Assembly (NCBI RefSeq): GCF_001687325.1
Contig: NZ_LZRD01000038.1
Coordinates: 1-49,394, forward strand
Direction: 5' to 3'
DNA from: Streptomyces sp. PTY087I2
GTDB taxonomy: Bacteria; Actinomycetota; Actinomycetes; Streptomycetales; Streptomycetaceae
Length of the DNA: 49,394 nucleotides
A program made the position numbers and the translations under genes. Shown in pieces: positions 16,891-25,076 of this stretch (its first letter is position 1; every line of letters begins with the position of its first letter). The notes under the pieces are model-generated. The model did no database searches. It was not told the origin of the DNA and saw only the letters and a list, made by a program, of their open reading frames with translations.

Positions 16891-18765
16891 CTATTCACGG
16901 TCTTCCGCGGTGGAGCGGCGACGCATGGCGAACAGGAGTCCGCCACCGGCGAGGACGACGACGGCGATCCCGACCCCGACGAGCACCCCGGTGGAGGAAC
17001 CACCGGAGTCGGAGGAACCGGACGAGGCCCCGGCGGCCGGGACCGCCGACCACCAGCTCCAGTAGCCGTCCTGGCCGTAGATGTTGCCCGCGGCCGACGG
17101 CATGGTGGTGATGGACTCGATGTGGTCGGTGCGGTAGGCCTCGACGGCATTCGGGTACGCCATGACGTTCATGTACCCGGTGTCGTACAGCCGCGACTCC
17201 AGTTGCTTGACCAGATCCGCCCGCTTGGCGGGGTCGTACTCCGCCAGTTGCTTCTTGTAGAGCTCGTCGTACTGCTTGTCGCAGATGAAGTTGTCGGTCG
17301 CGGCCGACTCCTTCGCCTTGGACGGCAGCGCGGCGCAGGTGTGGATGGAGAGGACGAAGTCCGGGTCGGGGTTGACGGACCAGCCGTCGAAGGCGAGGTC
17401 GTACTCACCGGCGTACCAGGGGTCGGAAACGTTGTCGAGGCAGTCGACCTTCAGCCCGATGCCCTGCTCGCCCCACCACTCCTGGAGGTACTTGCCGATC
17501 GCCTTGTCGTTGGGGTCGGTGGCGTGGCAGAGGATACGGAAGTCGAGCGGCTTGCCGTCCTTGCCGACGCGCTTGCCCGCACCGTTCTTCTTGTACCCGG
17601 CCTCGTCGAGGAGGGAGGACGCCTTCGCCGGGTCGTAGGCGAGCTTCTGACCGTCCGCCGGCTTCCAGAAGTAGTCGCCGAAGCGCGGCGGGATGTAGCC
17701 CTCGCCCTCGACGGCGTGGCCCTGGAAGACCTTGTCGATGATGGTCTTGCGGTCGACCGCCATGAACAGCGCGTGCCGCACCTTCTGGTCCAGCAGCGCC
17801 GGGTGGCCGTCGCCGAACTTCTGCCCGTCCTTCGTCCGCGCCCCGGGGTTGACGGCGAGCGCGAAGAAGCGGCGGCCCGGGGCGTCGTTCACCTTGATGT
17901 CCGGGGCGTTCTTCAGCGAGGCGGACTGGGCGGGGGTCAGGCTGGGGCTGCCCGCGACGAAGGAGACCTCACCCTTGCGCAGGGCGGCCACGGCCGCGTC
18001 CTGGTCCTTGTAGTAGCGGAAGACCAGCTCGTCGAACTTGGGCGACCCGCGCCAGAAGTCCTTGTTGGCCTTGAGCTTCACATAGCTGTCGACCTTGTAG
18101 TCCGTCAGGATGAACGGACCGTTCCCCACGATGGGGAAATCCTTGTCGTTGTTGAACTTCGAGAAGTCGCCGACCTTCTCCCAGACATGCTTCGGGACGA
18201 TCGGGACGTCGAGCGCGGCCATCGTGGCCTGCGGCTCCTTGAGCGTGATGACCAGCTTGTCCTTGCTGGGGGCGGTCACCTTCTCGAAGTTGCCGACGAA
18301 GCTGCCGTTGGAGGTGGCCGCGCCCTCGTCGGTCATCATCTTGTTGAACGTCCAGGCCGCGTCCTCGGCGGTGGCCTGCTGCCCGTCGGACCACTTCGAG
18401 TCCGAGCGGATCGTGTACGTCCACGTCAGCTTGTCCGCGGAGGGCTCCCAGGCGGTGGCGAGCCCCGGGATCGCCTTGTTGTCCTTGGGGTCGTAGTTGG
18501 TGAGGTAGTCGTACATCAGCCGGTGGATGCTCGTGCTGACGAGCCGCTGCGCCAGGAACGGGCTGAGGGAGTCGACACTCTGCGCGACGGCGACCGTGAG
18601 CGTCGTCTTCCCGTCGTCGGCGCGGGCCTCGGAGGGCGCGGGCGCGAGCGGGTTGCCCGGGACGACGGACCCGGCGGCGAGCGCCAGGGCGGCCGCTCCG
18701 GAGGCCAGCAGGAGGCGTAGGCGTCGGCGTGGCCGGACGGAGTGGTGAGGAACTCTTGTGACCAT
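16891..18765 (-). CDS. Extracellular peptide-binding protein with C-terminal membrane anchor
   Basis: A 624-residue family 5 solute-binding protein, receptor of the adjoining peptide importer. The N terminus has an Arg-rich signal peptide (RPRRRLRLLLASG, hydrophobic core, likely cleavage after SEARA) but no lipobox Cys. SBP_bac_5 motifs are clear: LMYDYLTNYDPKDNKAIPGLATAWE, KWSDGQQATAEDAAWTFN and VRHALFMAVDRKTI. After the domain comes a Gly/Ser linker (~574-592), a hydrophobic helix (~593-614) and RRRSTAEDRE. It therefore looks tethered by a C-terminal helix instead of a lipid. ATG 18765 has GAGG 10 nt upstream. First gene of the operon. Confidence 0.94.
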   Translation of the reverse strand: MVTRVPHHSVRPRRRLRLLLASGAAALALAAGSVVPGNPLAPAPSEARADDGKTTLTVAVAQSVDSLSPFLAQRLVSTSIHRLMYDYLTNYDPKDNKAIPGLATAWEPSADKLTWTYTIRSDSKWSDGQQATAEDAAWTFNKMMTDEGAATSNGSFVGNFEKVTAPSKDKLVITLKEPQATMAALDVPIVPKHVWEKVGDFSKFNNDKDFPIVGNGPFILTDYKVDSYVKLKANKDFWRGSPKFDELVFRYYKDQDAAVAALRKGEVSFVAGSPSLTPAQSASLKNAPDIKVNDAPGRRFFALAVNPGARTKDGQKFGDGHPALLDQKVRHALFMAVDRKTIIDKVFQGHAVEGEGYIPPRFGDYFWKPADGQKLAYDPAKASSLLDEAGYKKNGAGKRVGKDGKPLDFRILCHATDPNDKAIGKYLQEWWGEQGIGLKVDCLDNVSDPWYAGEYDLAFDGWSVNPDPDFVLSIHTCAALPSKAKESAATDNFICDKQYDELYKKQLAEYDPAKRADLVKQLESRLYDTGYMNVMAYPNAVEAYRTDHIESITTMPSAAGNIYGQDGYWSWWSAVPAAGASSGSSDSGGSSTGVLVGVGIAVVVLAGGGLLFAMRRRSTAEDRE

Positions 18766-18838
18766 GGACGGTGACCTCGCGTCATCACTCGCTGAAGAAG
18801 GGCGGGTAGATCTCTGGTTCGCCAGTTGGTGAAGCGAA

Positions 18839-18868
18839 GGTTTATCAGCGGTGGTCGAGGCTCGTCAA
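18839..18868 (-). promoter_or_regulatory. Predicted promoter of the peptide ABC operon
   Basis: On the minus strand TTGACG (18868-18863) is followed after 18 nt by TAAACC (18844-18839), close to the HrdB-type consensus apart from the last -10 base. Transcription would start roughly 65 nt before the binding-protein ATG. A second TTGACA lies 8 nt further upstream. Confidence 0.5.
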
Positions 18869-18906
18869 CGGTGTGTCAAACCGCGTGTGGGCTGCGGGAA
18901 TGCGGA

Positions 18907-18938
18907 AGGGCTCGCACCGCGTGAGCGATGCGAGCCCT
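18907..18938 (-). terminator. Terminator of the EspI-like gene
   Basis: A perfect 10-bp inverted repeat (18907-18916 and 18929-18938) with a 12-nt loop, located 47-78 nt past the stop codon of the minus-strand MinD/ParA gene and upstream of the ABC operon promoter. Confidence 0.7.
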
Positions 18939-18984
18939 CACTGGTCTCAACCACTTCGGCCGTTTCGGCGGCCCCGTGGCCGAC

Positions 18985-21900
18985 CTACTGCCGCGGTGCC
19001 GGGGGCGGCTGCGGAGGCGTCTGCTGCCACCCGGCCGGAGGCACCGGACCCTGGAGATCGGGCTGGCCTGCCGGGTTGGCCGGTCCGCCCTGCTGCTCGG
19101 GCTGCCCCTGCTGCGGCACACCGGCCCCGGGCGTACCGTGCCCGGCCTGCGGGGGAGGCGACTGCTGCGGAGGCGTCTGCTGCCACCCGTTCTGTGGTCC
19201 GCCCGGCGTCGGCTGCGGCGGGTAGGGGGCCTGAGGCGCGCCCGGCTGACCGGTCGTCTGATATCCCCCGTACGGCGGCTGTCCACCGTAGGGCTGACCG
19301 CTGTAGGGCTGGTGGCCGGGCTGGGGCTGCTGGCCCTGCTGCGGCTGGCCGGGCTGCTGGGGTTGTGGGGCGTAGGGCTGGCCGGGGCCGGGCTGCTGGG
19401 GGGCGTACGGCTGCTGGCCAGGGATCTGCTGGCCGGGGATCGGCTGTGCTGCCGCGGGCTGACCGGGGCCGCCCGGCTGGCCCGGCATTTGCTGGCCTGG
19501 CATCGGCTGGCCAGGGATCTGCTGGCCTGGGATCTGCTGGCCCTGTCCCGGGAAGCCCTGCTGGCCGGGCAGCGGCGGGGCGTACTGCGGCGGCGGGTTC
19601 TGGCCGTCCGCCGTCCAGAGTCCCTGCTGCTGCTGGGCGCGCGCGAAGTCCTCGGCCACCAGCGCCGAGAGGTGGAAGTACGCCTCACGGGTCTTGGGCC
19701 GCATCATGTCGAGGTCGACCTCGGCGCCCGCCGCCAGGTGCTCGTCGAACGGCACGACGACGACGCCGCGGCAGCGCGTCTCGAAGTGCTGCACGATGTC
19801 GTCCACCTTGATCATCTTGCCGGTCTCGCGGACCCCGGAGATGACGGTGAGCGAACGCTGCACCAGGTCCGCGTACCCGTGGGCCGAGAGCCAGTCCAGC
19901 GTCGTGGAGGCGCTGGACGCGCCGTCGGCCGAGGGGGTCGAGATGATGATCAGCTGGTCGGCGAGGTCGAGGACCCCGCGCATCGCGCTGTAGAGCAGCC
20001 CGGTGCCCGAGTCGGTGAGGATGATCGGGTACTGCTTCCCGAGCACCTCGATCGCGCGCCGGTAGTCCTCGTCGTTGAACGTCGTCGAGACGGCCGGGTC
20101 CACGTCGTTGGCGATGATCTCCAGACCGGAGGGCGCCTGCGAGGTGAACCGGCGGATGTCCATGTACGAGTTGAGGTACGGGATGGCCTGGACCAGGTCG
20201 CGGATGGTCGCCCCGGTCTCGCGGCGCACGCGGCGGCCCAGCGTGCCGGCGTCCGGGTTGGCGTCGATGGCGAGGATCTTGTCCTGCCGCTCGGTGGCCA
20301 GCGTCGAACCGAGGGCGGTGGTCGTGGTGGTCTTGCCCACGCCGCCCTTGAGGCTGATGACGGCGATGCGGTAGCAGGACAGCACCGGCGTACGGATCAG
20401 GTCCAGCTTGCGCTGCCGCTCGGCCTCCTCCTTCTTGCCGCCCAGCTTGAACCGGGAGGCGGCGGAGGGGTTACGGCTGCTCTTGGCCTTCTGCTTGCCC
20501 CGCACCAGCCGGTCGGAGGAGAGCTCGACGGCCGCGGTGTACCCGAGCGGGGCGCCCGGCACCGACCGCTCGCGCTGGTCGTGCGCGACGGGGGTGGGCC
20601 AGGCGCCGCCCGCACGCGGGTCGACGGGGTGCTGCTGATGCGGCTGGGCCTGTGGCTGTCCCTGTGCCGGGGGCTGGGCTTGGGGCTGCTGTCCGTACGC
20701 CTCTGGCTGCTGCGGTGCGACGGGTGCGGGGAGGTTCGGGGTGCCCTGGGCCGGGAAGGGCGCGGGGGGCTGGGGGGCGTTGGGGGCCTGGCCCGGCTGA
20801 CCCTGCTGCTGAGGCTGCTGAGGCTGCTGAGGCTGCTGAGGCTGCTGAGGCTGCTGAGGCTGCTGACCCGGCTGGCCGGTGTGCGGAAAGCCGTAACCGC
20901 CCTGCTGCGGGAAGCCGTAACCGCCCGCGCCCTGAGGGGACTGGGGGTGGGCCTGCGGAGGCAGCGGTGCGCCGGGGCCGGTCTGGGCGGGCTGACCGGG
21001 GAACGGCTGCTGCTGGTGCGCCGGCTGGGGTGCCTGGGGAGTCTGGGGTGCCTGCGGCGGCTGGGCAGCCGGGGCCGCCTGGGGGAAGCCGTAGCCGCCG
21101 GGCGCCTGGTCCGCCGGGGCGGCACCGGGCCACTGCGCCGCGGGCTGCGGTGCGGAGGGCGCCGGAGCAGCTGGCTGGAAGGCGGGCGGCAGGGGCGGCA
21201 GCGCGCCGCCCTGCGCGGGCGGCGACCACGGCACGGGTGCGGCGGCGGCCTGCGGGGCGTCGGTGGCGGGCGGGGGCGCGTCCTGGGGCGCGGCGTCTTG
21301 AGGGCCCGCGTCCGTAACGGCGGCGGGCGCGTCATCGGCGGCGGTCTCGGCAGCGTCGCCGCCCTCGACCTCCGCAGAGCCCGCGTCCGTACGGGAGACG
21401 GCAGCGGAGTCGGCGTCGGAGAGCGAGTCAGGGGAGGCCGCCGACTCGGAGGACGTACCGGACGAAGACGTACCGGACGAAGACGTACCGGACGGAGACG
21501 CGTCCTCGGAGTCCGTACCGGAGGCTTCAGGGGAGCCCGGGGCGTCGCCCTCCCCGGCCTTCTCGTCATCCGTCTCGTCGGCCTTCGCACCGGCGTCGGG
21601 CGCACTGTCCGTGGCGGAGCCGGAGCCGGAGCCGGCCGCCGCCGCGGCCTCCGCCTCGCGCTCCGCGATCTCCCGCTTCAGCGCGGCGGGCGAGAACCGC
21701 ATCGTCGCGCCGCTCTCCACATCGCCCCCGCCGAACGGACCGGAATCCGCGCTGTCGGCGGCCTGAGCGGCCGGAGCCTGCGCCTGCGGACCCTCCGGCG
21801 CGGCCGGGGCCTCCGCGGCCGAGGGAGCGGGCACCGGCGGTGTGGGCGTCCAGTTGGGCTCGAAGCCGCCGGGCGCCGCCGACAGACCGGGCGAGGACAG

Positions 21901-22101
21901 GGGCGCCCCGACCGGCGGCGGAGGGGGCGCCAGATGCGAGCCCGCTCCTCCCGACGAGTCCCCCGCCGCGTTCTGCGTGTACCAGGCGGGAGGGGTGTAG
22001 TCGATGGTGAACTCACCCGTCATCTCGGCGGGATCCGCGTCGGACGACTCGTCGACGGGCAGGTCCCATCCGCCGCGGATCTCGTCCCGATCGCCGTTCA
22101 C
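18985..22101 (-). CDS. EspI-like MinD/ParA ATPase with long Pro/Gln-rich flanks
   Basis: A 1038-residue protein. Residues 1-~540 are low-complexity (Ala/Pro/Gln/Glu/Ser) with TSSSG repeats and a long QQP run. Residues ~575-825 are a MinD/ParA-type ATPase: ISLKGGVGKTTTTTALGS deviant Walker A, LAIDANPDAGTLGRRV, and PIILTDSGTGLLYSAMRGVLD. Residues ~830-1038 are again Pro/Gln/Gly-rich with GQQIPGQ repeats. Mycobacterial EspI, an ESX-1 associated ATPase implicated in energy-dependent down-regulation of secretion, has this kind of domain. GTG 22101 has a near-perfect AGGAGG 4 nt upstream, excluding the longer frame from 22281. It is at the edge of the ESX cluster, which supports an ESX-associated role. 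Confidence 0.92.
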   Translation of the reverse strand: MNGDRDEIRGGWDLPVDESSDADPAEMTGEFTIDYTPPAWYTQNAAGDSSGGAGSHLAPPPPPVGAPLSSPGLSAAPGGFEPNWTPTPPVPAPSAAEAPAAPEGPQAQAPAAQAADSADSGPFGGGDVESGATMRFSPAALKREIAEREAEAAAAAGSGSGSATDSAPDAGAKADETDDEKAGEGDAPGSPEASGTDSEDASPSGTSSSGTSSSGTSSESAASPDSLSDADSAAVSRTDAGSAEVEGGDAAETAADDAPAAVTDAGPQDAAPQDAPPPATDAPQAAAAPVPWSPPAQGGALPPLPPAFQPAAPAPSAPQPAAQWPGAAPADQAPGGYGFPQAAPAAQPPQAPQTPQAPQPAHQQQPFPGQPAQTGPGAPLPPQAHPQSPQGAGGYGFPQQGGYGFPHTGQPGQQPQQPQQPQQPQQPQQPQQQGQPGQAPNAPQPPAPFPAQGTPNLPAPVAPQQPEAYGQQPQAQPPAQGQPQAQPHQQHPVDPRAGGAWPTPVAHDQRERSVPGAPLGYTAAVELSSDRLVRGKQKAKSSRNPSAASRFKLGGKKEEAERQRKLDLIRTPVLSCYRIAVISLKGGVGKTTTTTALGSTLATERQDKILAIDANPDAGTLGRRVRRETGATIRDLVQAIPYLNSYMDIRRFTSQAPSGLEIIANDVDPAVSTTFNDEDYRRAIEVLGKQYPIILTDSGTGLLYSAMRGVLDLADQLIIISTPSADGASSASTTLDWLSAHGYADLVQRSLTVISGVRETGKMIKVDDIVQHFETRCRGVVVVPFDEHLAAGAEVDLDMMRPKTREAYFHLSALVAEDFARAQQQQGLWTADGQNPPPQYAPPLPGQQGFPGQGQQIPGQQIPGQPMPGQQMPGQPGGPGQPAAAQPIPGQQIPGQQPYAPQQPGPGQPYAPQPQQPGQPQQGQQPQPGHQPYSGQPYGGQPPYGGYQTTGQPGAPQAPYPPQPTPGGPQNGWQQTPPQQSPPPQAGHGTPGAGVPQQGQPEQQGGPANPAGQPDLQGPVPPAGWQQTPPQPPPAPRQ
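20810..20866 (-). repeat. In-frame CTGCTGAGG-type tandem repeat
   Basis: Consecutive copies of a 9-nt unit (plus-strand phase CTGCTGAGG) encode a QQP run in the EspI-like protein. The unit is a multiple of three, so copy-number change would alter length without a frameshift. Confidence 0.85.
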
Positions 22102-22409
22102 TTTGCCTCCTGGTGTGGTCGAGCACCCTTGTGCCGTGGTGGGTGGGGGCGACCGTTCCCGATGTGCCGGTCCGCCCGGCTCTCCCCCTGTTCGACGCGC
22201 ATCACCTGCTCGCAGGTTTCCTCTGCCGCGCCCCACCCACCCTAATCGCCATCCGGGGAACTCAGGCAGGGCGTAGGGCACGGCAAAACCCGCCCCACCG
22301 GCGCTGTGTCACAGCCCGGTGAACCCCGTGTGAGGGAAGGGCGGTCGCGAGCCGGGCATTACCGGCCATACGCGTACGAGACGAAGGGGGGAAGGTCACT
22401 TCGGCGGTC

Positions 22410-22447
22410 GTCCGTCACCGCGTCCCGCGCCTCTCGCGGTGACGGAC
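22410..22447 (-). terminator. Hairpin after the DUF397 gene
   Basis: A perfect 13-bp inverted repeat (22410-22422 and 22435-22447) with a 12-nt loop, 17 nt past the DUF397 stop. The remainder of the 22102-22463 gap shows only the ribosome-binding site of the EspI-like gene and no other feature I can support. Confidence 0.75.
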
Positions 22448-22463
22448 CCGCGTGACGCCGGAC

Positions 22464-22697
22464 CTACGTGAGGTCGAACTCACCGTCGCGAGCGCCCAGG
22501 ACGAACGCCGTCCACTCCGCCTCCGTGTACCGCAGGACGGTGTCCGGGTCCAGCGAGGAACGCATGGCGACGCCGCCGCCCGGCAGATGCGCGATCTCGA
22601 CGCGCTCCTCCGCCTCCTCGGTGCCCGGGGCGCTGAGCCAGGTCACGTCGGAGATGTCGAGAGCGTAGAGCTCGTCCTTTTCCTGCTGGGTGCCCAT
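22464..22697 (-). CDS. DUF397 domain protein
   Basis: A 77-residue protein with the DUF397 pattern: DVTWLSAP, then VEIAHLPGGGVAMRSSLDPDT, then LRYTEAEWTAFVLGARDGEFD. In Streptomyces these small proteins are usually paired with an XRE-family DNA-binding protein and some act as partners or antagonists in developmental regulation. No such regulator is adjacent here. ATG 22697 has GAAGGGA 9 nt upstream. It lies between the EspI-like gene and the ESX-linked 236-aa gene, on the same strand. Confidence 0.88.
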   Translation of the reverse strand: MGTQQEKDELYALDISDVTWLSAPGTEEAEERVEIAHLPGGGVAMRSSLDPDTVLRYTEAEWTAFVLGARDGEFDLT

Positions 22698-22809
22698 GAC
22701 TGGCGTCCCTTCGATCGAGCGGATTCGGTGCGTGGTCCATGTTCCCTGGTGACAGGGGCGTGCGTGGGCCGAACGGGCCAGGAAGACGGGATAGAAAACG
22801 GGGCAGGAA

Positions 22810-23520
22810 TCAGTCCATCCGGCGAGCTGTGCCCAGCAGACCGGTCTCGGCATCGGTCGGGTTCGTCATCACCCAATGGTGTTCGCGCCCTGCGACCCAC
22901 AACGTGACGCCGTCCGCCAGCGTGGGCAGCGCCTCGTACTCGGCGCGCGCGAGACCCAGAATCCGGCCGATCTGCTCGGCCTCGCCGGGGGAGACCCGCT
23001 GGACGCCCACCAGCGCCGAGGACCGCATCAACCGCGGTGCGACGGGGCTGAGATAGGGGAGCAGCGTCAGCACGGACTGCCACGGCGAGGACACCACCCG
23101 GCCACGCGGCGGCCGCATCCCGCAGTCCCGTACGACGACCACGGGGCTGCCCACGGTCGCACCCGTCGGCGGAACGCGCCCCACGTCGTACAGGGACACG
23201 CACTCAAGACCGGCGCCCGCCGCCTGGGCGAGCGTCGTCCAGGCCTGCACGCGACCGGTCTCGACCGCCACCCGGGCGCCCGTGCCCGCCGCCCGCAGCG
23301 CCAGGACCTGCGCCGTCCACAGCCCGCCGATCAGCGTGACGTCGTACGGCACCGGGCGATGGAACCCGATCAGCTGCGGCTTGTTGTTCGCGTCGTTGCC
23401 GATGATCACGCCGTCGTCGCCGACCGGCAGCGACAGCGCGCCCAGATGGTCCGCGGGCACCGTGTGACCCGCGTGGCGGGGGCCGCGCAGCCCGCGCCGG
23501 GGCTCGGTCCGGTTGCTCAC
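22810..23520 (-). CDS. Uncharacterised ESX-linked protein
   Basis: A 236-residue protein I do not recognise at family level. It starts at GTG 23520, overlapping the eccE stop by 4 nt (GTGA), so it is translationally coupled to eccE. It is predicted soluble, with no signal peptide or clear membrane segment. Notable segments are GDDGVIIGNDANNKPQLIGFHRP (~36-58), VTLIGGLWTAQVLALRAAGTGARVAVETGR and SPVVVVRDCGMRPPRGRVVSSPWQS. The strand pattern suggests an alpha/beta fold. The tight coupling to eccE argues for a role as accessory or regulator of the secretion machine. Confidence 0.85.
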   Translation of the reverse strand: MSNRTEPRRGLRGPRHAGHTVPADHLGALSLPVGDDGVIIGNDANNKPQLIGFHRPVPYDVTLIGGLWTAQVLALRAAGTGARVAVETGRVQAWTTLAQAAGAGLECVSLYDVGRVPPTGATVGSPVVVVRDCGMRPPRGRVVSSPWQSVLTLLPYLSPVAPRLMRSSALVGVQRVSPGEAEQIGRILGLARAEYEALPTLADGVTLWVAGREHHWVMTNPTDAETGLLGTARRMD

Positions 23521-24881
23521 TGTGCGCCTCCCAGCGGGAGCGTGGCCAGGACACCCGGCAACTGCTCGCGGTCCAGCCGTACCAGACCCACCTTGGCGTG
23601 CCGGGCGGCCTGCTCCAACGTCCTTCTCACGCCGATGAGTTCGGTGTCCGAACCACCCGTGACCCGCACATGGCCGGCCACGTTCGCCGACCCTTGGCGC
23701 GCTCCGCGACGTACCGTCAGGCTGAACGTCGTCGCGTACGCGGGCACCGACGTCAGCAGCGCGACCAGCTGCGGCAACGGCGTCGCGCCCCGCCCCAGTT
23801 CGGGCCAGCGGTCCACCGCGTATGTGGTGTGCCAGCGGTCGTCGCACCGCCAGACCCGTGACGTCTCCATGGTGCGCCGCTGCGGTGCGGCGTCCGGGCG
23901 GCCCGCCCGGCCCGACAGGATGGGATTGGCGCAGGCGGAGGTGGCCACCGCGGAGTTCAGCTCGTCCTGGTCCAGCACAGCGGCCTGGAAACCGGCGCCC
24001 GTGATCCTGCTCGCCACATGGTCGGCGACCCGCACCAGACAGCGCTGCGCGCCCTCGATCCCGCCGCCGCGCGCCTCGATGGCCTCACGGCACAGTTCCG
24101 GATCCAGCTTCACCGCCACCCACGTCATCCGCAGGGCGGGCGCACCGGTCTGGTCCTGGAGCGGCGCGTAGGAGAGGCGGGCCACCGACTGCTGCGGCAG
24201 ATGAGGGGCCGGTGCGCACCGCACCTGCTGCACCAACTGCGCCGACTCCGCCACGATGTCGTCCACCGTGAGGGCGTCGCCCAGCAGTGACAGCGGAAGC
24301 GACCGGGCGCCGAACGCGGGCCGCAGCGACTCACCGCTCGCCTCGACCCGCACCACGGCGGTCAGGAACGTACCGTCGCCGAGCATCCCCACCGTCCGGT
24401 GGTTCCGGTCGACGTAGACCTGCGGGGCGAAGCCGGGAACGTTCTCGGCGACCGGGGCCAGCATCGGCTCCGCGTCCGCGGACGACAGAGCGGCGGCGGC
24501 CCGGCGGCGGGCCCGCAGCCCCAGAGCGCTCGACGCCCAGTCCTGGAGCGCGCGGCCCCGTCGGCGTACCACCGCGAGGGCAATGAACAGACACAGCAGT
24601 ACGAGAGAGGGGATCAGCCACGCGCCGCCCAGCGCCGCACCGACGGCGGCGATCACGAGACCCACCTCGACGATCACCAACTGCCGCAGTACCGGGCGTA
24701 CCCGGTCGGTCCGCGAGATCGAACGCAGGGTCGTCGCGGCGGGTGCGGCCGACCCGGGGGAGGCGGCGGGAGAGGACGGATCGGGGGCCGGTGCGGGCGG
24801 CTGGTTGCTGCGTTGCCTCCGGGAAGTTCCGGCGGCTCGACGGCCGGCCCGCCCGGTACGCTCGCGCGTAGCTGCACCCAT
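23517..24881 (-). CDS. eccE: Type VII secretion membrane component EccE
   Basis: A 454-residue protein with the EccE layout: a ~65-residue Pro/Ser/Ala-rich cytoplasmic tail, two adjacent hydrophobic helices (~70-105: LVIVEVGLVIAAVGAALGG and LIPSLVLLCLFIALAVV), and a ~350-residue soluble domain. The domain includes FLTAVVRVEASGESLRP and a C-terminal LVRLDREQLPGVLATLPLGG. EccE is the most variable core component and stabilises the ESX inner-membrane complex at its periphery. It is divergent from eccB with a 195-nt gap, and coupled to the following 236-aa gene. Confidence 0.9.
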   Translation of the reverse strand: MGAATRERTGRAGRRAAGTSRRQRSNQPPAPAPDPSSPAASPGSAAPAATTLRSISRTDRVRPVLRQLVIVEVGLVIAAVGAALGGAWLIPSLVLLCLFIALAVVRRRGRALQDWASSALGLRARRRAAAALSSADAEPMLAPVAENVPGFAPQVYVDRNHRTVGMLGDGTFLTAVVRVEASGESLRPAFGARSLPLSLLGDALTVDDIVAESAQLVQQVRCAPAPHLPQQSVARLSYAPLQDQTGAPALRMTWVAVKLDPELCREAIEARGGGIEGAQRCLVRVADHVASRITGAGFQAAVLDQDELNSAVATSACANPILSGRAGRPDAAPQRRTMETSRVWRCDDRWHTTYAVDRWPELGRGATPLPQLVALLTSVPAYATTFSLTVRRGARQGSANVAGHVRVTGGSDTELIGVRRTLEQAARHAKVGLVRLDREQLPGVLATLPLGGAQ

Positions 24882-25033
24882 CGCCGCGTTGCCCCCTCGT
24901 GTCCGTATTCACCGCTTTTTACACGGGTGTTGATCGGGTCGTCACCCTACCTGAGCACGGGGAGCGGAAGCCCAGCAGGCATAGTAGGGGCGCGGTACGG
25001 CAGCGGGGGCCGACGGTGCGTGTGGGACCCTGC

Positions 25034-25053
25034 TTCGATCACTTTCGATCACT
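25034..25053. repeat. Perfect 10-bp tandem repeat upstream of eccB
   Basis: TTCGATCACT occurs at 25034-25043 and again at 25044-25053, about 24 nt upstream of the eccB ATG. It is one helical turn per unit, so it could be a protein-binding site in the eccE/eccB divergent gap. Confidence 0.6.
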
Positions 25054-25076
25054 GGGGACGAAGGGTCAGCGAACAC

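Noticed and set aside
20810..20866. Considered as an intergenic satellite or CRISPR-like repeat
   Set aside because: It is an in-frame codon repeat within the EspI-like gene.
18928..22245. 1105-residue open frame opposite the EspI-like gene
   Set aside because: Leu/Arg/Gly-rich sequence mirrors the Pro/Gln repeats of the real gene; the minus strand has an AGGAGG site and an intact MinD/ParA domain.
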